A stretch of DNA of 64,000 nucleotides, taken from Paraburkholderia sp. LEh10 (GTDB taxonomy: Bacteria > Pseudomonadota > Gammaproteobacteria > Burkholderiales > Burkholderiaceae). The DNA is taken from contig NZ_JAGIPX010000017.1 of assembly GCF_017814945.1 (NCBI RefSeq), positions 1-64,000 on the forward strand. Direction: 5' to 3'. Below are positions 1 to 7,867 of this stretch, in pieces. The position numbers and the translations under genes are program-made. The notes under the pieces are model-generated. The model searched no databases, was not told where the DNA came from, and saw only the letters and a program-made list of their open reading frames with translations. Within the stretch, counting starts at the first letter, position 1, and the number at the start of each line of letters is the position of its first letter.

Positions 1-290
1 GGTGTGAGCGGCTTTCTTTGCCTACTTTCTTTGCCGCGGCAAAGAAAGTAGGTGCCGCCCCGCACAGGGGCGACGCCTGCGCCGCGAGGCGCATCGCGGA
101 TGCCAGCGAAAGCGGCAAAAGAGCAAACCGCGTCGCGGAAGCCAGCGAAAGCGGCAAAGAGCGAACCGCGTCGCGGATGCCAGCGAAAGCCGCAAAGAGC
201 AAACCACATCGCGGATGCCAGCGAACGCGGCAAAAGGGCTGCCAGCGAACGCAGCAAATGAGCTGCCAGCGAAAGCGGCAAACACCTGGA
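1..290 (+). repeat. Structured intergenic repeat element, copy 1
   Basis: The head (about 1-100) holds a 32-bp perfect palindrome (21-52), then a hairpin GCCCC/GGGGC (57-61 with 67-71), then GCGCC/GGCGC around a GCGA loop (79-83 with 88-92). The tail (about 93-290) consists of five or six degenerate units of 24-39 bp, each built around GCGGATGCCAGCGAAAGCGG. The same head and tail recur at 62250-62592 (minus) and 62813-63003 (plus). The tail runs up to the Shine-Dalgarno of xylR. The copy may begin before the window. Function unknown. Confidence 0.85.
21..52. repeat. 32-bp perfect palindrome of repeat copy 1
   Basis: Bases 21-36 are the exact reverse complement of 37-52, starting CCTACTTTC and ending GAAAGTAGG, with CGCG at the centre. 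A further CTTTCTTTGCC lies just upstream at 12-22. Transcribed from either strand it would form a long hairpin. Confidence 0.93.
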
Positions 291-296
291 GACCCA

Positions 297-1508
297 ATGA
301 CTCATCGCACGCATCGGATCGCACTGCTCTTCAACGCGAACAAGGTCTACGATCGCGAGATCATCACGGGCATCGGCCAATATCTGCTATCCACCCGCGT
401 CGCGTGGGACCTGTTCCTCGAAGAAGATTTCCGCGCGCGTCTGAATGGCATCGAGCGCTTCGAAGGCGATGGCTTCATCGCGGACTTCGATGATCCCGCC
501 GTCTGTGCAGCTCTCGCCGATTCCCATCTGCCCGTGATCGCCGTCGGCGGGTCATATGAAGATCCTTCGAAGTACCCACCAAATCTCCCGTATATCGCGA
601 CCGACAACATGCAGCTGGTGTCGCTCGCGTACAAACATCTGATCGGCGCAGGGCTGCAACGTTTCGCGCTCTATAGCCTGCCCGAATCGCCGACCAACCG
701 CTGGGCGCAGGAACGAGAGCTCGCATTCAATGCGCTTCTCAAAGCAGACGGACTCGAAGGCGACGTGCATCGCGGGCTGCCCACCAGCGCGCCCGTGTGG
801 CATCAGGCGAGCGTGCAGCTGACGGAATGGCTGCAAGGCCTGCCGAAGCCCGTCGGCATCATCGCGGTGACGGACGCGCGCGCGCGTCAGGTGTTGCAGG
901 CGTGTCTGATCAGCGGCATTCCCGTGCCCGAACAGGTGGCGATCATCGGCATCGACAACGATCCGTTGACGCGCTCGCTCACGCGCATCCCATTGTCGTC
1001 GGTGATCCAGGGGACGGAGGAGATGGGCCGCACGGCAGCGCATCTGCTGCATCAGATGCTAGGCGGCGCGCGCTTCGCCGGCCGCCGCATTCTCGTGCCG
1101 CCCGTCGGCATCAACGTGTGCGAATCGACGAAGCATGAACCGCTCGCAAGCCCTTACGTGATGCGCGCGCGTCACTACATCCGCCAATACGCGTGCCAAG
1201 GCATCAAGACGGAACAGGTCGCCGACTACGTGGGCGTGTCGCGTTCGTCGCTCGAAGACTATTTCCGCCGCGAACTGGGCTGCACCGTGCATCAGGAAAT
1301 CCTCAAGCACAAGCTCGATGTCGCGAAGCAACTGCTCGTGCAGCAGGACATGTCGAGCGCGGAAGTCGCGATACGCTGCGGCTTTACTTCGTTGCAGTAC
1401 ATGTACGCGGTGTTTCGCCGCGAACTCGACTGCACGCCGCGCGAGTATCAGGAACGCATGCAAGCCGCCCAGGGATCGCACGCTGCGCCGTCGGCGCAAA
1501 TGCCTTAA
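297..1508 (+). CDS. xylR: XylR-type D-xylose-responsive transcriptional activator
   Basis: This 403-aa protein pairs a periplasmic-binding-protein-like sugar sensor (about residues 7-280) with a C-terminal AraC-type double helix-turn-helix (about 295-395). The opening HRIALLFNANKVYDR, and the stretches FRAR, GVIADFDD-like and IAVTDARAR, match the E. coli XylR pattern closely, and the length (392 aa in E. coli) agrees. Family knowledge: XylR binds D-xylose and activates xylose uptake and catabolism genes. The open frame extends 93 codons upstream, but that part is translated repeat element. The ATG at 297 has a GGAGA at 288-292 and matches the family N-terminus, so I start there. galM follows after 49 bp on the same strand and may be co-transcribed. 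Xylose transport genes would be expected just upstream of the window. Confidence 0.93.
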   Translation: MTHRTHRIALLFNANKVYDREIITGIGQYLLSTRVAWDLFLEEDFRARLNGIERFEGDGFIADFDDPAVCAALADSHLPVIAVGGSYEDPSKYPPNLPYIATDNMQLVSLAYKHLIGAGLQRFALYSLPESPTNRWAQERELAFNALLKADGLEGDVHRGLPTSAPVWHQASVQLTEWLQGLPKPVGIIAVTDARARQVLQACLISGIPVPEQVAIIGIDNDPLTRSLTRIPLSSVIQGTEEMGRTAAHLLHQMLGGARFAGRRILVPPVGINVCESTKHEPLASPYVMRARHYIRQYACQGIKTEQVADYVGVSRSSLEDYFRRELGCTVHQEILKHKLDVAKQLLVQQDMSSAEVAIRCGFTSLQYMYAVFRRELDCTPREYQERMQAAQGSHAAPSAQMP

Positions 1509-1557
1509 TCTGGTTTCGATATCCGGGTTCAATAGCTGACCTTACGCCGCGACCGTC

Positions 1558-2649
1558 ATGAATTTCGCCGACATGCAAAGCACCGACTCCTTCACTTCAT
1601 CCAGCGTCCAGGTCGAACGCTGGGGCACGTTGCCCGGTCTCGGCGACATTCGTCTGTTCACGCTGCGCAACGCGCACGGCATGCGCGCGGTGATCAGCGA
1701 TCTCGGCGCGACCCTCGTCGCGTGGCACGCGCCCGATCGCGCGGGGCGCATCGCCGATGTGCTGCTCGGCCACGACACGCCCGCCGGATATCTCGCGAGC
1801 CGCTGGTTTTTCGGCTCGACGATCGGGCGCTGGGCAAACCGCATCGCGCATGCGCGCTTTACGCTCGATGGCGTCACATATCAACTCGATCGCAACGATG
1901 GCGACAACCTGCTGCACGGCGGCGTGAGCGGATTCCACAAGGCGCTATGGAGCGCGCGCGAGGCGGACGGCGCGCTGGTGCTGTCGTACGAATCGCCCGA
2001 AGGCGACGCGGGCTTTCCCGGCGCGGTGACGGCCACGGTGCGCTATGCGCTCGACGACGACGGCGCGCTTACGATCGACTATGACGCCACGGCCGACGCG
2101 CCCACGCCGCTCAGCCTCACGAACCACGCGTACTTCAACCTGGCGGGTGACACGCGCGCCGACGCGCCCGATATCCGCGGCCACGTCATTTCAATCGACG
2201 CCGATGCCTTCTTCGCCGTCGATGAAGCAATGATCCCCATTGAGAGAAAGGATGTCGCGGGCAGCGTGTTCGATTTCCGCGCGGGCGCGCCCATCGGCGC
2301 GCGGCTCGACTGGCCGGATGCGCAGCTCGCGCGCGCGGGCGGCTTCGATCATTGCTATGTGCTGCGCGAATGCGCGGGCGCGATGCGCGCGGCGGCCGTT
2401 CTGTATGACCCGGCGAGCGGCCGCGAACTGACGGTATCGACGGACGCGAAGGGGATGCAGTTCTATACGGGCAATTTTCTTGCGGGCGTCGACGGCCGCA
2501 ATGGCAGGACGTACAGCAAGCATGCGGCGCTGTGCCTCGAAACGGGCGCGTTTCCGAACCAGATCAACATGCCGGATGCCGAAGACGTCGTGCTGCGCCC
2601 AGGCGAGCGCTACACGCACACCACCGTCTACCGGCTCGGCGTGCGCTGA
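1558..2649 (+). CDS. galM: Aldose 1-epimerase (mutarotase)
   Basis: The 363-aa product interconverts alpha and beta anomers of aldoses such as galactose, glucose or xylose in the cytoplasm. Recognisable family blocks are GRWANRIAHARF with the downstream NLLHGG near residues 85-125, the NHAYFNLAG block near residue 190 and the LETGAFPNQINMPD block near 325-340. Length is normal for GalM. No strong Shine-Dalgarno precedes 1558; an in-frame ATG at 1573 is an alternative. It lies 49 bp after xylR in the same direction, so a role in pentose use is plausible, although the galactoside locus about 4 kb downstream would also benefit. Confidence 0.92.
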   Translation: MNFADMQSTDSFTSSSVQVERWGTLPGLGDIRLFTLRNAHGMRAVISDLGATLVAWHAPDRAGRIADVLLGHDTPAGYLASRWFFGSTIGRWANRIAHARFTLDGVTYQLDRNDGDNLLHGGVSGFHKALWSAREADGALVLSYESPEGDAGFPGAVTATVRYALDDDGALTIDYDATADAPTPLSLTNHAYFNLAGDTRADAPDIRGHVISIDADAFFAVDEAMIPIERKDVAGSVFDFRAGAPIGARLDWPDAQLARAGGFDHCYVLRECAGAMRAAAVLYDPASGRELTVSTDAKGMQFYTGNFLAGVDGRNGRTYSKHAALCLETGAFPNQINMPDAEDVVLRPGERYTHTTVYRLGVR

Positions 2650-2988
2650 ATATCGGCGATCGCGAGCCATCCGGTGCGCAAGGGTCGTAATCGGTCGAAA
2701 CATTCACGGTGTTGTAAATCGCGTCCGGCGATTGCGGCATTCATTACGCCGTGAAATCATAAGCTCCCTTAGCTGTTTTACCTGATCGCAAAGCCAGCCC
2801 ACTGCAGCGCCCCATTTGCTGGGCAAAGCGGCCAGCCAGCCAACGCCATCGCCTCCCCCGTCGATGGCCATTCCGTATCGAAGCACAACGCGCGTCGCGA
2901 GCCTTCACGGCCTGCAACGTGTGCGCGGCTGTTCGATCACGGTTGAGGTCAGTTGCAACCGCGCGTTGTCTTGCCCCTGGAGCGACCT
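2650..2988. other. Intergenic region, no gene seen
   Basis: This 339-bp stretch holds no convincing ORF or RNA gene. A short imperfect repeat of CAGCC/GGCTGG sequence (about 2800-2840) could fold, but neither a convincing terminator nor a riboswitch shape is apparent. It presumably contains the promoter of the PepSY gene. Confidence 0.5.
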
Positions 2989-3693
2989 GTGAATACACCC
3001 GAAACCGTGGCCATCGATCCCGCGACGCGCGGCAATGGCCAGCACAAAAACACCGGCAATGGCGCGCCGCCGATGACTTCGCGCCGCATCACGTTCATCA
3101 AATGGCTGCGCAAGGTGCACAGCTGGATTGGCCTGTGGGGCGCCGCCCTCGGCCTGTTGATGGGCACGAGCGGCTTCCTGTTGAATCATCGCGGCGGACC
3201 GCTGCGCGTACCGACAGGCGAGCCGCAAGTCGAGTCGCTGCAGGTGCAGTTGCCCAAGCCCGCGCCCGAGTCGCCGCGCGATCTCGCCCAATGGCTCAAG
3301 CAGGACCTGAAGGTGCAAGGCAAGCCGGGGCGCGTGCAGAAGGAGCCATCGCATCCCGTCGCATGGGGCGATCGCAAGGCGATGCAGCCGGAGCGCTGGC
3401 AGGTGTCGTTAGCGTCGCCAGGCGAAAACACATCGGCGGAATACTGGGTCGGCAACGACTACGTGAGCGTCAAGCGCAGCGCGAACACGTTCCTCGCCAC
3501 CCTCACGAATCTGCACAAGGGCGTGGGCCTGAGCGTCGGCTGGGTGCTGCTGATCGACACGTTCGCGGGCGGCGTGATCCTGCTGTCGCTGACGGGCGTG
3601 CTGCTGTGGACGCAGTTGAACCGGCGCAGGACGGTCGGCGCCGTGCTGGTGCTGGGATCGATCGTCGCGGCGATGGTCGCGGGCCTGATTTGA
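2989..3693 (+). CDS. PepSY-associated transmembrane protein
   Basis: The 234-aa protein has a basic cytoplasmic start, a first membrane helix (about residues 45-65, LWGAALGLLMGTSGFLLNH), a periplasmic domain of about 110 residues, and two helices near the C-terminus (about 175-205 and 215-232). The HSWIGLWGAALG and FLLNHR patterns are typical of the PepSY_TM family found with iron or siderophore uptake and redox proteins, but no such partner is adjacent. I chose GTG 2989 because GGAG (2979-2982) sits 6 bp upstream; the longer TTG start at 2953 lacks this, and ATG 3073 would keep all membrane helices. Specific function unknown. Confidence 0.72.
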   Translation: MNTPETVAIDPATRGNGQHKNTGNGAPPMTSRRITFIKWLRKVHSWIGLWGAALGLLMGTSGFLLNHRGGPLRVPTGEPQVESLQVQLPKPAPESPRDLAQWLKQDLKVQGKPGRVQKEPSHPVAWGDRKAMQPERWQVSLASPGENTSAEYWVGNDYVSVKRSANTFLATLTNLHKGVGLSVGWVLLIDTFAGGVILLSLTGVLLWTQLNRRRTVGAVLVLGSIVAAMVAGLI

Positions 3694-3730
3694 CGCTGCG
3701 CTAGCTGCGCATCGCGCGCATCAACACGGC

Positions 3731-3772
3731 AAAAGGGCGATGGCAGCCGCAAGGCTGCACATCGCCCTTTTT
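3731..3772. terminator. Bidirectional intrinsic terminator
   Basis: AAAAGGGCGATG then GCAGCC, loop GCAA, GGCTGC, then ATCGCCCTTTTT form a long stem with A/T runs on both sides. It lies between the convergent PepSY and SDR genes and can serve both. Confidence 0.88.
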
Positions 3773-3793
3773 GCGTTCAGCCCTTACGGGCGC

Positions 3794-4567
3794 TTACTTG
3801 CGGAACGCCGGCGCGCCCATCGGCGCACCCGTGTTGCCGCCGTCGACGACGATTTCCGCCGCGGTCATGCCCGACGCCGCATCCGACGCGAGGAACACGG
3901 CGGCTTGTGCAACTTCCTCGGCCTCGGCGAAGCGGTTCATCGGGATCATCGGCTTGAGCGCGGTTTCCGTGGCGTCCAGCGTCGCGCCTTGACGGTCGCC
4001 GCGCGTCCAGATCGACGTGCGCGTTCCGCCCGGGATGACCGTGTTCACGCGGATGCCGCGCGTGACCAGCTCCGACGCGAGCACGCGCGCCATCCCCGAA
4101 ATCGCCGCCTTCGAAGCCGAATACGCCGACGAGCCCGGGCTGCCCAGCTGGCGCATCACCGATCCGTTCAGCACGATCGCGCCGCCCTCGCCCATCAGCG
4201 GCACCGCAGCCTGCACCGTCAGGAACACGGCCGTCACGTTGGTGCGCATGATCGATTCGAACTTTTCAGCCGTCGTGCCGCCGACGGGCGTCGCACCGCT
4301 GACACCTGCGTTCGCGAACAGCACATCGAGCTTGCCGAACTTGTCAGCGATCACTTTCATCACTTCGTCGATGGCTGCCGGGTCGTTGAGATCCGCGCGA
4401 ATCGCGAGCGCCTTCGGGCCGAGTTCGGCGACGGCTTCGTCGAGCTTCTTCTCGTCGCGGCCCGTGATCGCGACCCGCGCGCCCTGCGCGATCAGCAGAC
4501 GCGCCGCCGCGAAACCGATACCGCCGTTGCCGCCTGTCACGAGCGCCGTCTTGTTTTCGAAGGACAT
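3794..4567 (-). CDS. Short-chain dehydrogenase/reductase (SDR)
   Basis: This is a 257-aa classical SDR with the cofactor-binding TGGNGGIG (residues 11-18), a NAG motif (86-88), a catalytic Ser near 136 and YSASK (Y149, K153). Arg after the second strand (TGRDEKKL) suggests NADP(H) preference, which is an inference. The C-terminus keeps the usual VDGGNTG pattern. Substrate unknown. It is divergent from a TetR regulator whose likely operator lies between them (4629-4642), so expression is probably relieved by a small ligand sensed by that repressor. SDR/TetR divergent pairs of this sort are common in proteobacteria. Confidence 0.9.
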   Translation of the reverse strand: MSFENKTALVTGGNGGIGFAAARLLIAQGARVAITGRDEKKLDEAVAELGPKALAIRADLNDPAAIDEVMKVIADKFGKLDVLFANAGVSGATPVGGTTAEKFESIMRTNVTAVFLTVQAAVPLMGEGGAIVLNGSVMRQLGSPGSSAYSASKAAISGMARVLASELVTRGIRVNTVIPGGTRTSIWTRGDRQGATLDATETALKPMIPMNRFAEAEEVAQAAVFLASDAASGMTAAEIVVDGGNTGAPMGAPAFRK

Positions 4568-4628
4568 ATGTATTTCTCCAAGGTGGAAGGGTCGATGCGG
4601 ATATTCATCCGCTTGCAGCCGCGTTATA

Positions 4629-4642
4629 ATTGCAAGTGCAAT
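4629..4642. promoter_or_regulatory. Candidate TetR operator between SDR and TetR genes
   Basis: ATTGCA-AG-TGCAAT is a perfect inverted repeat with 6-bp arms in the AT-rich divergent intergenic region. It overlaps or abuts a minus-strand TATAAC (-10-like, 4623-4628). The position fits control of both genes by the adjacent TetR protein. Confidence 0.6.
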
Positions 4643-4722
4643 CTTAAATTAATCATAGTGAGCGCAATCAATACGTGTCAAGCGTTTTTTGCGCTCGCAT
4701 CGTTGGGCACGGTGAACAAGCG

Positions 4723-5313
4723 ATGAAAGTCAGCAAGGAAAAGGCGGCGCAAAACCGGGCGGCGCTTGTCGAGACGGCCGCTCGCCTGATCCGCGAGCGC
4801 GGTATCGACGGCGTCGGCGTGGCGGAAATCGGCAAGGCGGCGGGACTCACGCACGGCGCGCTCTATGCGCACTTTCCGTCGAAGGAAGCGCTGGCGGCAG
4901 AGGCGCTCGCGCATGGGCTGCACGCGAGCCACGCGCGCATGACGACGTCGCACGACGGCCGTCTGCCGAGTCTCAAGGATCTGCTCGACAGCTATTTGTC
5001 GGAGGAAAAGCGCGACGACATCGCGAACGGCTGCGCGATGGCGGCGTCGGCGAGCGAGATCGGCCGTCAGGACGAGACGATCAGCGCGCGCTACAGCGAG
5101 GGGTTCGAGATGATGGTCGCCGTGTTCGAGCAGCATCTGGCCGCGCACAAGGTCAAGGGCAACCAGCGCGACAAGGCGATCGCGATATCGTCGGCGCTGA
5201 TCGGCGGTATCGCGGCGTCGCGTGCCGTGTTAAAGGCAAAGCCCGAACTGGCCAACCAGATCCTGCGCGCGGTGCGGCGCACGGTCGGTGAGATCGCGGG
5301 CGAGCACGCCTGA
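4723..5313 (+). CDS. TetR/AcrR family transcriptional regulator
   Basis: The 196-aa product carries an N-terminal TetR helix-turn-helix (about residues 8-55; AARLIRERGIDGVGVAEIGKA, then the LTHGALYAHFPSKEAL recognition block) and an all-helical ligand-binding C-terminus containing the GCAMAASASEIGRQD region seen in NemR/AcuR-like members. The GTG at 4675 would add 16 residues absent from the family, so ATG 4723 is preferred. It is divergent from the SDR gene and probably represses it and itself through 4629-4642. Ligand unknown. Confidence 0.9.
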   Translation: MKVSKEKAAQNRAALVETAARLIRERGIDGVGVAEIGKAAGLTHGALYAHFPSKEALAAEALAHGLHASHARMTTSHDGRLPSLKDLLDSYLSEEKRDDIANGCAMAASASEIGRQDETISARYSEGFEMMVAVFEQHLAAHKVKGNQRDKAIAISSALIGGIAASRAVLKAKPELANQILRAVRRTVGEIAGEHA

Positions 5314-5536
5314 GCGCCGCCGCCGGGTCGATGAACGACGCGCGATATGTTCGCGCATGCTGTCGTCATTGCGCTTGCACGCCCGAACAAATGCAACAAA
5401 AGCGCGACATGATGACGTCCGCGCACGTCACGCCTTGAACTCCCGCATCCGATATCCAATAGTTAAAGCGGACTGCGGGTGCGCCATGCCGGCTCCTTTC
5501 GCACGAGCGCGCCATTCTTCGAGCAAGGAGTGCATC

Positions 5537-5848
5537 GTGCGCAAGCCCCTCGTTTCCCTTCAACTAGCAACCGCTGTCGCGCTTTTAGTCAGTGCCGCCG
5601 CGTCGCATGCGCAAGGTTTGTCCGTGTATGACGACATGAACGCACCCATCAACAACACGCGCCTGATGCCGAACGCGGCGCTCGGCAGCGAATATCCGAC
5701 ACACGGCAACCAGCAGGCGGGTGAACTCAATCTGAATCCCGTCGATCCGCGCGCGCAACTCGTCAATGGTCTGCCGAACAATGCCAATTCGGGCGGTTAT
5801 GGATCGCCGCTCGCCGGTGTGCGCACTTATGTGCAACCGGGGCAGTAG
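5537..5848 (+). CDS. Small exported protein of unknown function
   Basis: I assign this 103-aa ORF from GTG 5537, preceded by AAGGAG (5525-5530) at ideal spacing. The first 26 residues form a clear Sec signal peptide (RKPLVSLQLATAVALL, ending SHAQ), giving a mature protein of about 77 residues rich in Asn, Pro and Gly, with no cysteine and no domain I recognise. The longer open frame from 5288 has no start support. It stands alone between the TetR gene and the end of the ABC operon. It is probably periplasmic or secreted. Confidence 0.72.
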   Translation: MRKPLVSLQLATAVALLVSAAASHAQGLSVYDDMNAPINNTRLMPNAALGSEYPTHGNQQAGELNLNPVDPRAQLVNGLPNNANSGGYGSPLAGVRTYVQPGQ

Positions 5849-5872
5849 CATATCGGCGCGTAGGCCCCATGG

Positions 5873-5894
5873 AAAAAAGCCCCCTTTCGCGGGC
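5873..5894 (-). terminator. Intrinsic terminator of the galactoside ABC operon
   Basis: Read on the minus strand: GCCC, loop GCGAAAGG, GGGC, then TTTTTT. It lies about 80 bp past the stop of the last permease gene. Confidence 0.65.
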
Positions 5895-5974
5895 AACCTT
5901 CTACGAGGAGAGAAACAGGGACACGCGCAGGAAAAAGCGCAGGAAAGCGCACAGGAAAAGCGCGCAAGAAACTG

Positions 5975-6826
5975 CTAACCTTTGGTCGCGCCGAACGTGA
6001 GACCCGCGACGAAGTGCTTTTGCATCGCGAAGAACATCGCGACGGAAGGCAGCGCAGCCAGAATCGAACCCGCCGACACGAGATTCCACGCAGTCGTCCA
6101 TTGGCCCTTGAGCGCCGCGACGCCGACCGTGATCGGCGCCGCCTCGTCGCCTTGCGTCAGACACAGCGCCCAGAAGTAATCGTTCCAGACGAACGTGAAG
6201 ACGAGAATCGCGAGCGCAGCAAGCGCGGGCCGGATCAGCGGCAACACGATGCGGTAGAACACCGTCCACTCGCCCGCGCCTTCGATGCGCGCCGCCTCGA
6301 TCAGTTCATAGGGCAACTGCTTGATGAAGTTGCGCAGAAACAGCGCGCAAAAGCCCGTCTGAAACGACACGTGAAAGAGAATCAGCGCGCCCAGCGTATT
6401 GAAGAGCCCGAGGCTTAGCGACAGATCGCGCACGGGAATCATCAGTATCTGGATCGGCACGAAGTTGCCCGCGACGAAGGTCGCGAAGAGCGTCGTGTTG
6501 CCGCGAAAGCGGTAGATCGCAAGCGCGAAGCCTGCCATCGACGCGAGCACGATCGCGCCGATCACGGAAGGCACCGTGATCAGCACGCTATTCCAGAAGT
6601 AATGCAGCATCGGCGACGTGGTGAGCGCTTCGTGGTAGTTGTCGAAGAACGCGATGTGCTTCGGCCAGCCCCAGTAATTGCCTTCGCTCAGCTCTTGCGT
6701 CGAGCGCACCGACGTGACGAGCACCGCGATCATCGGCAGCAGCCAGATCAGGAGCGCAACGGGCAGCGACAGTTTGTACAGCCGCCGGTTGAACGGCTTC
6801 CATTTGGCGACGGGCATCGGATACAT
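5975..6826 (-). CDS. Carbohydrate ABC transporter permease (MalG type)
   Basis: This 283-aa inner-membrane permease has six predicted helices and the CUT1 cytoplasmic loop ELIEAARIEGAGEWTVFYRI (EAA motif, about residues 180-200) that docks the ATPase. ATG 6826 has AAGGAG upstream; an in-frame ATG at 6817 is possible. It is the last gene of the operon, 11 bp after the first permease. With that permease it forms the translocation pore for the sugar, presumably a beta-galactoside given the GH42 enzyme in the same operon. Confidence 0.93.
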   Translation of the reverse strand: MYPMPVAKWKPFNRRLYKLSLPVALLIWLLPMIAVLVTSVRSTQELSEGNYWGWPKHIAFFDNYHEALTTSPMLHYFWNSVLITVPSVIGAIVLASMAGFALAIYRFRGNTTLFATFVAGNFVPIQILMIPVRDLSLSLGLFNTLGALILFHVSFQTGFCALFLRNFIKQLPYELIEAARIEGAGEWTVFYRIVLPLIRPALAALAILVFTFVWNDYFWALCLTQGDEAAPITVGVAALKGQWTTAWNLVSAGSILAALPSVAMFFAMQKHFVAGLTFGATKG

Positions 6827-6837
6827 GGTCCGCTCCT

Positions 6838-7788
6838 TTACTGTTCGTGGCGCAGCATGCGGCGCAGGTGATAGACGATGTAGACGAGCATGATCGCGAA
6901 CAGCACAACGGCAATCGACGCCGAATAGCCGATCCGGTAATACTTGATCGCCTGGTCGTACATGTAATACGCGAGCACGGTCGAACTTTCGAACGGGCCG
7001 CCGCCCGTCATCACCGAGATCAGATCGAAACTGCGCAGCGCGCCGATCACGGTCACGACGATCGCCATGAACGTGACGGGTCGCAATTGCGGCAGCACGA
7101 CATGCCACAGCATCGACCAGCCCTTCGCGCCTTCCATGCGGGCGGCTTCGAGCTGCTCGCTGTTGAGCGTCGTGAGGCCCGTCAGATACAGGATCATGCA
7201 GTACGCCGTCTGCGGCCACAGCGCGGCGAAGATGATGCCGAAGGTCGCATAGCGCGCATCGCCGAGCACGGGGATGCCGTGACCGAGCATCATCGCGAGC
7301 AGGCCGAAGGTCGGGTCGTAGAACCACGAGAAGATCAGCCCGACGACGACGCCCGACAGCACGAACGGCGCGAAGAACAGCGACTTCACCACACGCATGC
7401 CCGACACCGCCTGATTCAGATACAGCGCGACGGCGAGTCCCATCGGCGGCGCGAGCAGGAACAGCACAAGCCAGATCAGGTTGTTCTTCAGCGCGGTATA
7501 GAACGTCGGCGCCTGGAACAGCTCGATATAGTTCGCGAGTCCGACGAACGCCTTGTCGGTCATGCCGTCCCAGTTGTAGAAGCTGAGCCAGATCGACGAC
7601 AGGATCGGCCAGACGACGTACACGGCGACCATGAAGCACGCGGGCGCGAGAAACAGCAACGCGGCCTTGCGCTGCCGGCGCGCGGTCGGCGACGGCCCGC
7701 GCCTGCTGCGCGCCGCCTTCGGCGCAGGCGCGGCTTGCGGCGACGGCGGCGTCGCATTGATATCCTGACGTGTGACGGAGTGCGACAC
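6838..7788 (-). CDS. Sugar ABC transporter permease (MalF type)
   Basis: This 316-aa permease has a Pro/Ala/Arg-rich cytoplasmic N-terminus of about 40 residues followed by six membrane helices. Its EAA loop reads LEAARMEGAKGWSMLWHVVLP, and the downstream TGGGPFESSTV is typical of CUT1 MalF-type subunits. It pairs with the permease encoded immediately downstream (11 bp) and with the ATPase at the head of the operon. Confidence 0.93.
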   Translation of the reverse strand: MSHSVTRQDINATPPSPQAAPAPKAARSRRGPSPTARRQRKAALLFLAPACFMVAVYVVWPILSSIWLSFYNWDGMTDKAFVGLANYIELFQAPTFYTALKNNLIWLVLFLLAPPMGLAVALYLNQAVSGMRVVKSLFFAPFVLSGVVVGLIFSWFYDPTFGLLAMMLGHGIPVLGDARYATFGIIFAALWPQTAYCMILYLTGLTTLNSEQLEAARMEGAKGWSMLWHVVLPQLRPVTFMAIVVTVIGALRSFDLISVMTGGGPFESSTVLAYYMYDQAIKYYRIGYSASIAVVLFAIMLVYIVYHLRRMLRHEQ

Positions 7789-7867
7789 GACGGTTCTCCC
7801 ATCCTGAGCTTTCTGCTATGCGCGGGACCGCAGGTTCAAGGCGGTCCCGCGCCACGGCTTTACACCC

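Noticed and set aside
2800..2840. Possible riboswitch before the PepSY gene
   Set aside because: Only short imperfect pairing, with no recognised aptamer pattern.
3740..4726. 328-aa plus-strand ORF over the SDR gene
   Set aside because: Antisense shadow spanning a terminator; SDR motifs are intact on the minus strand.
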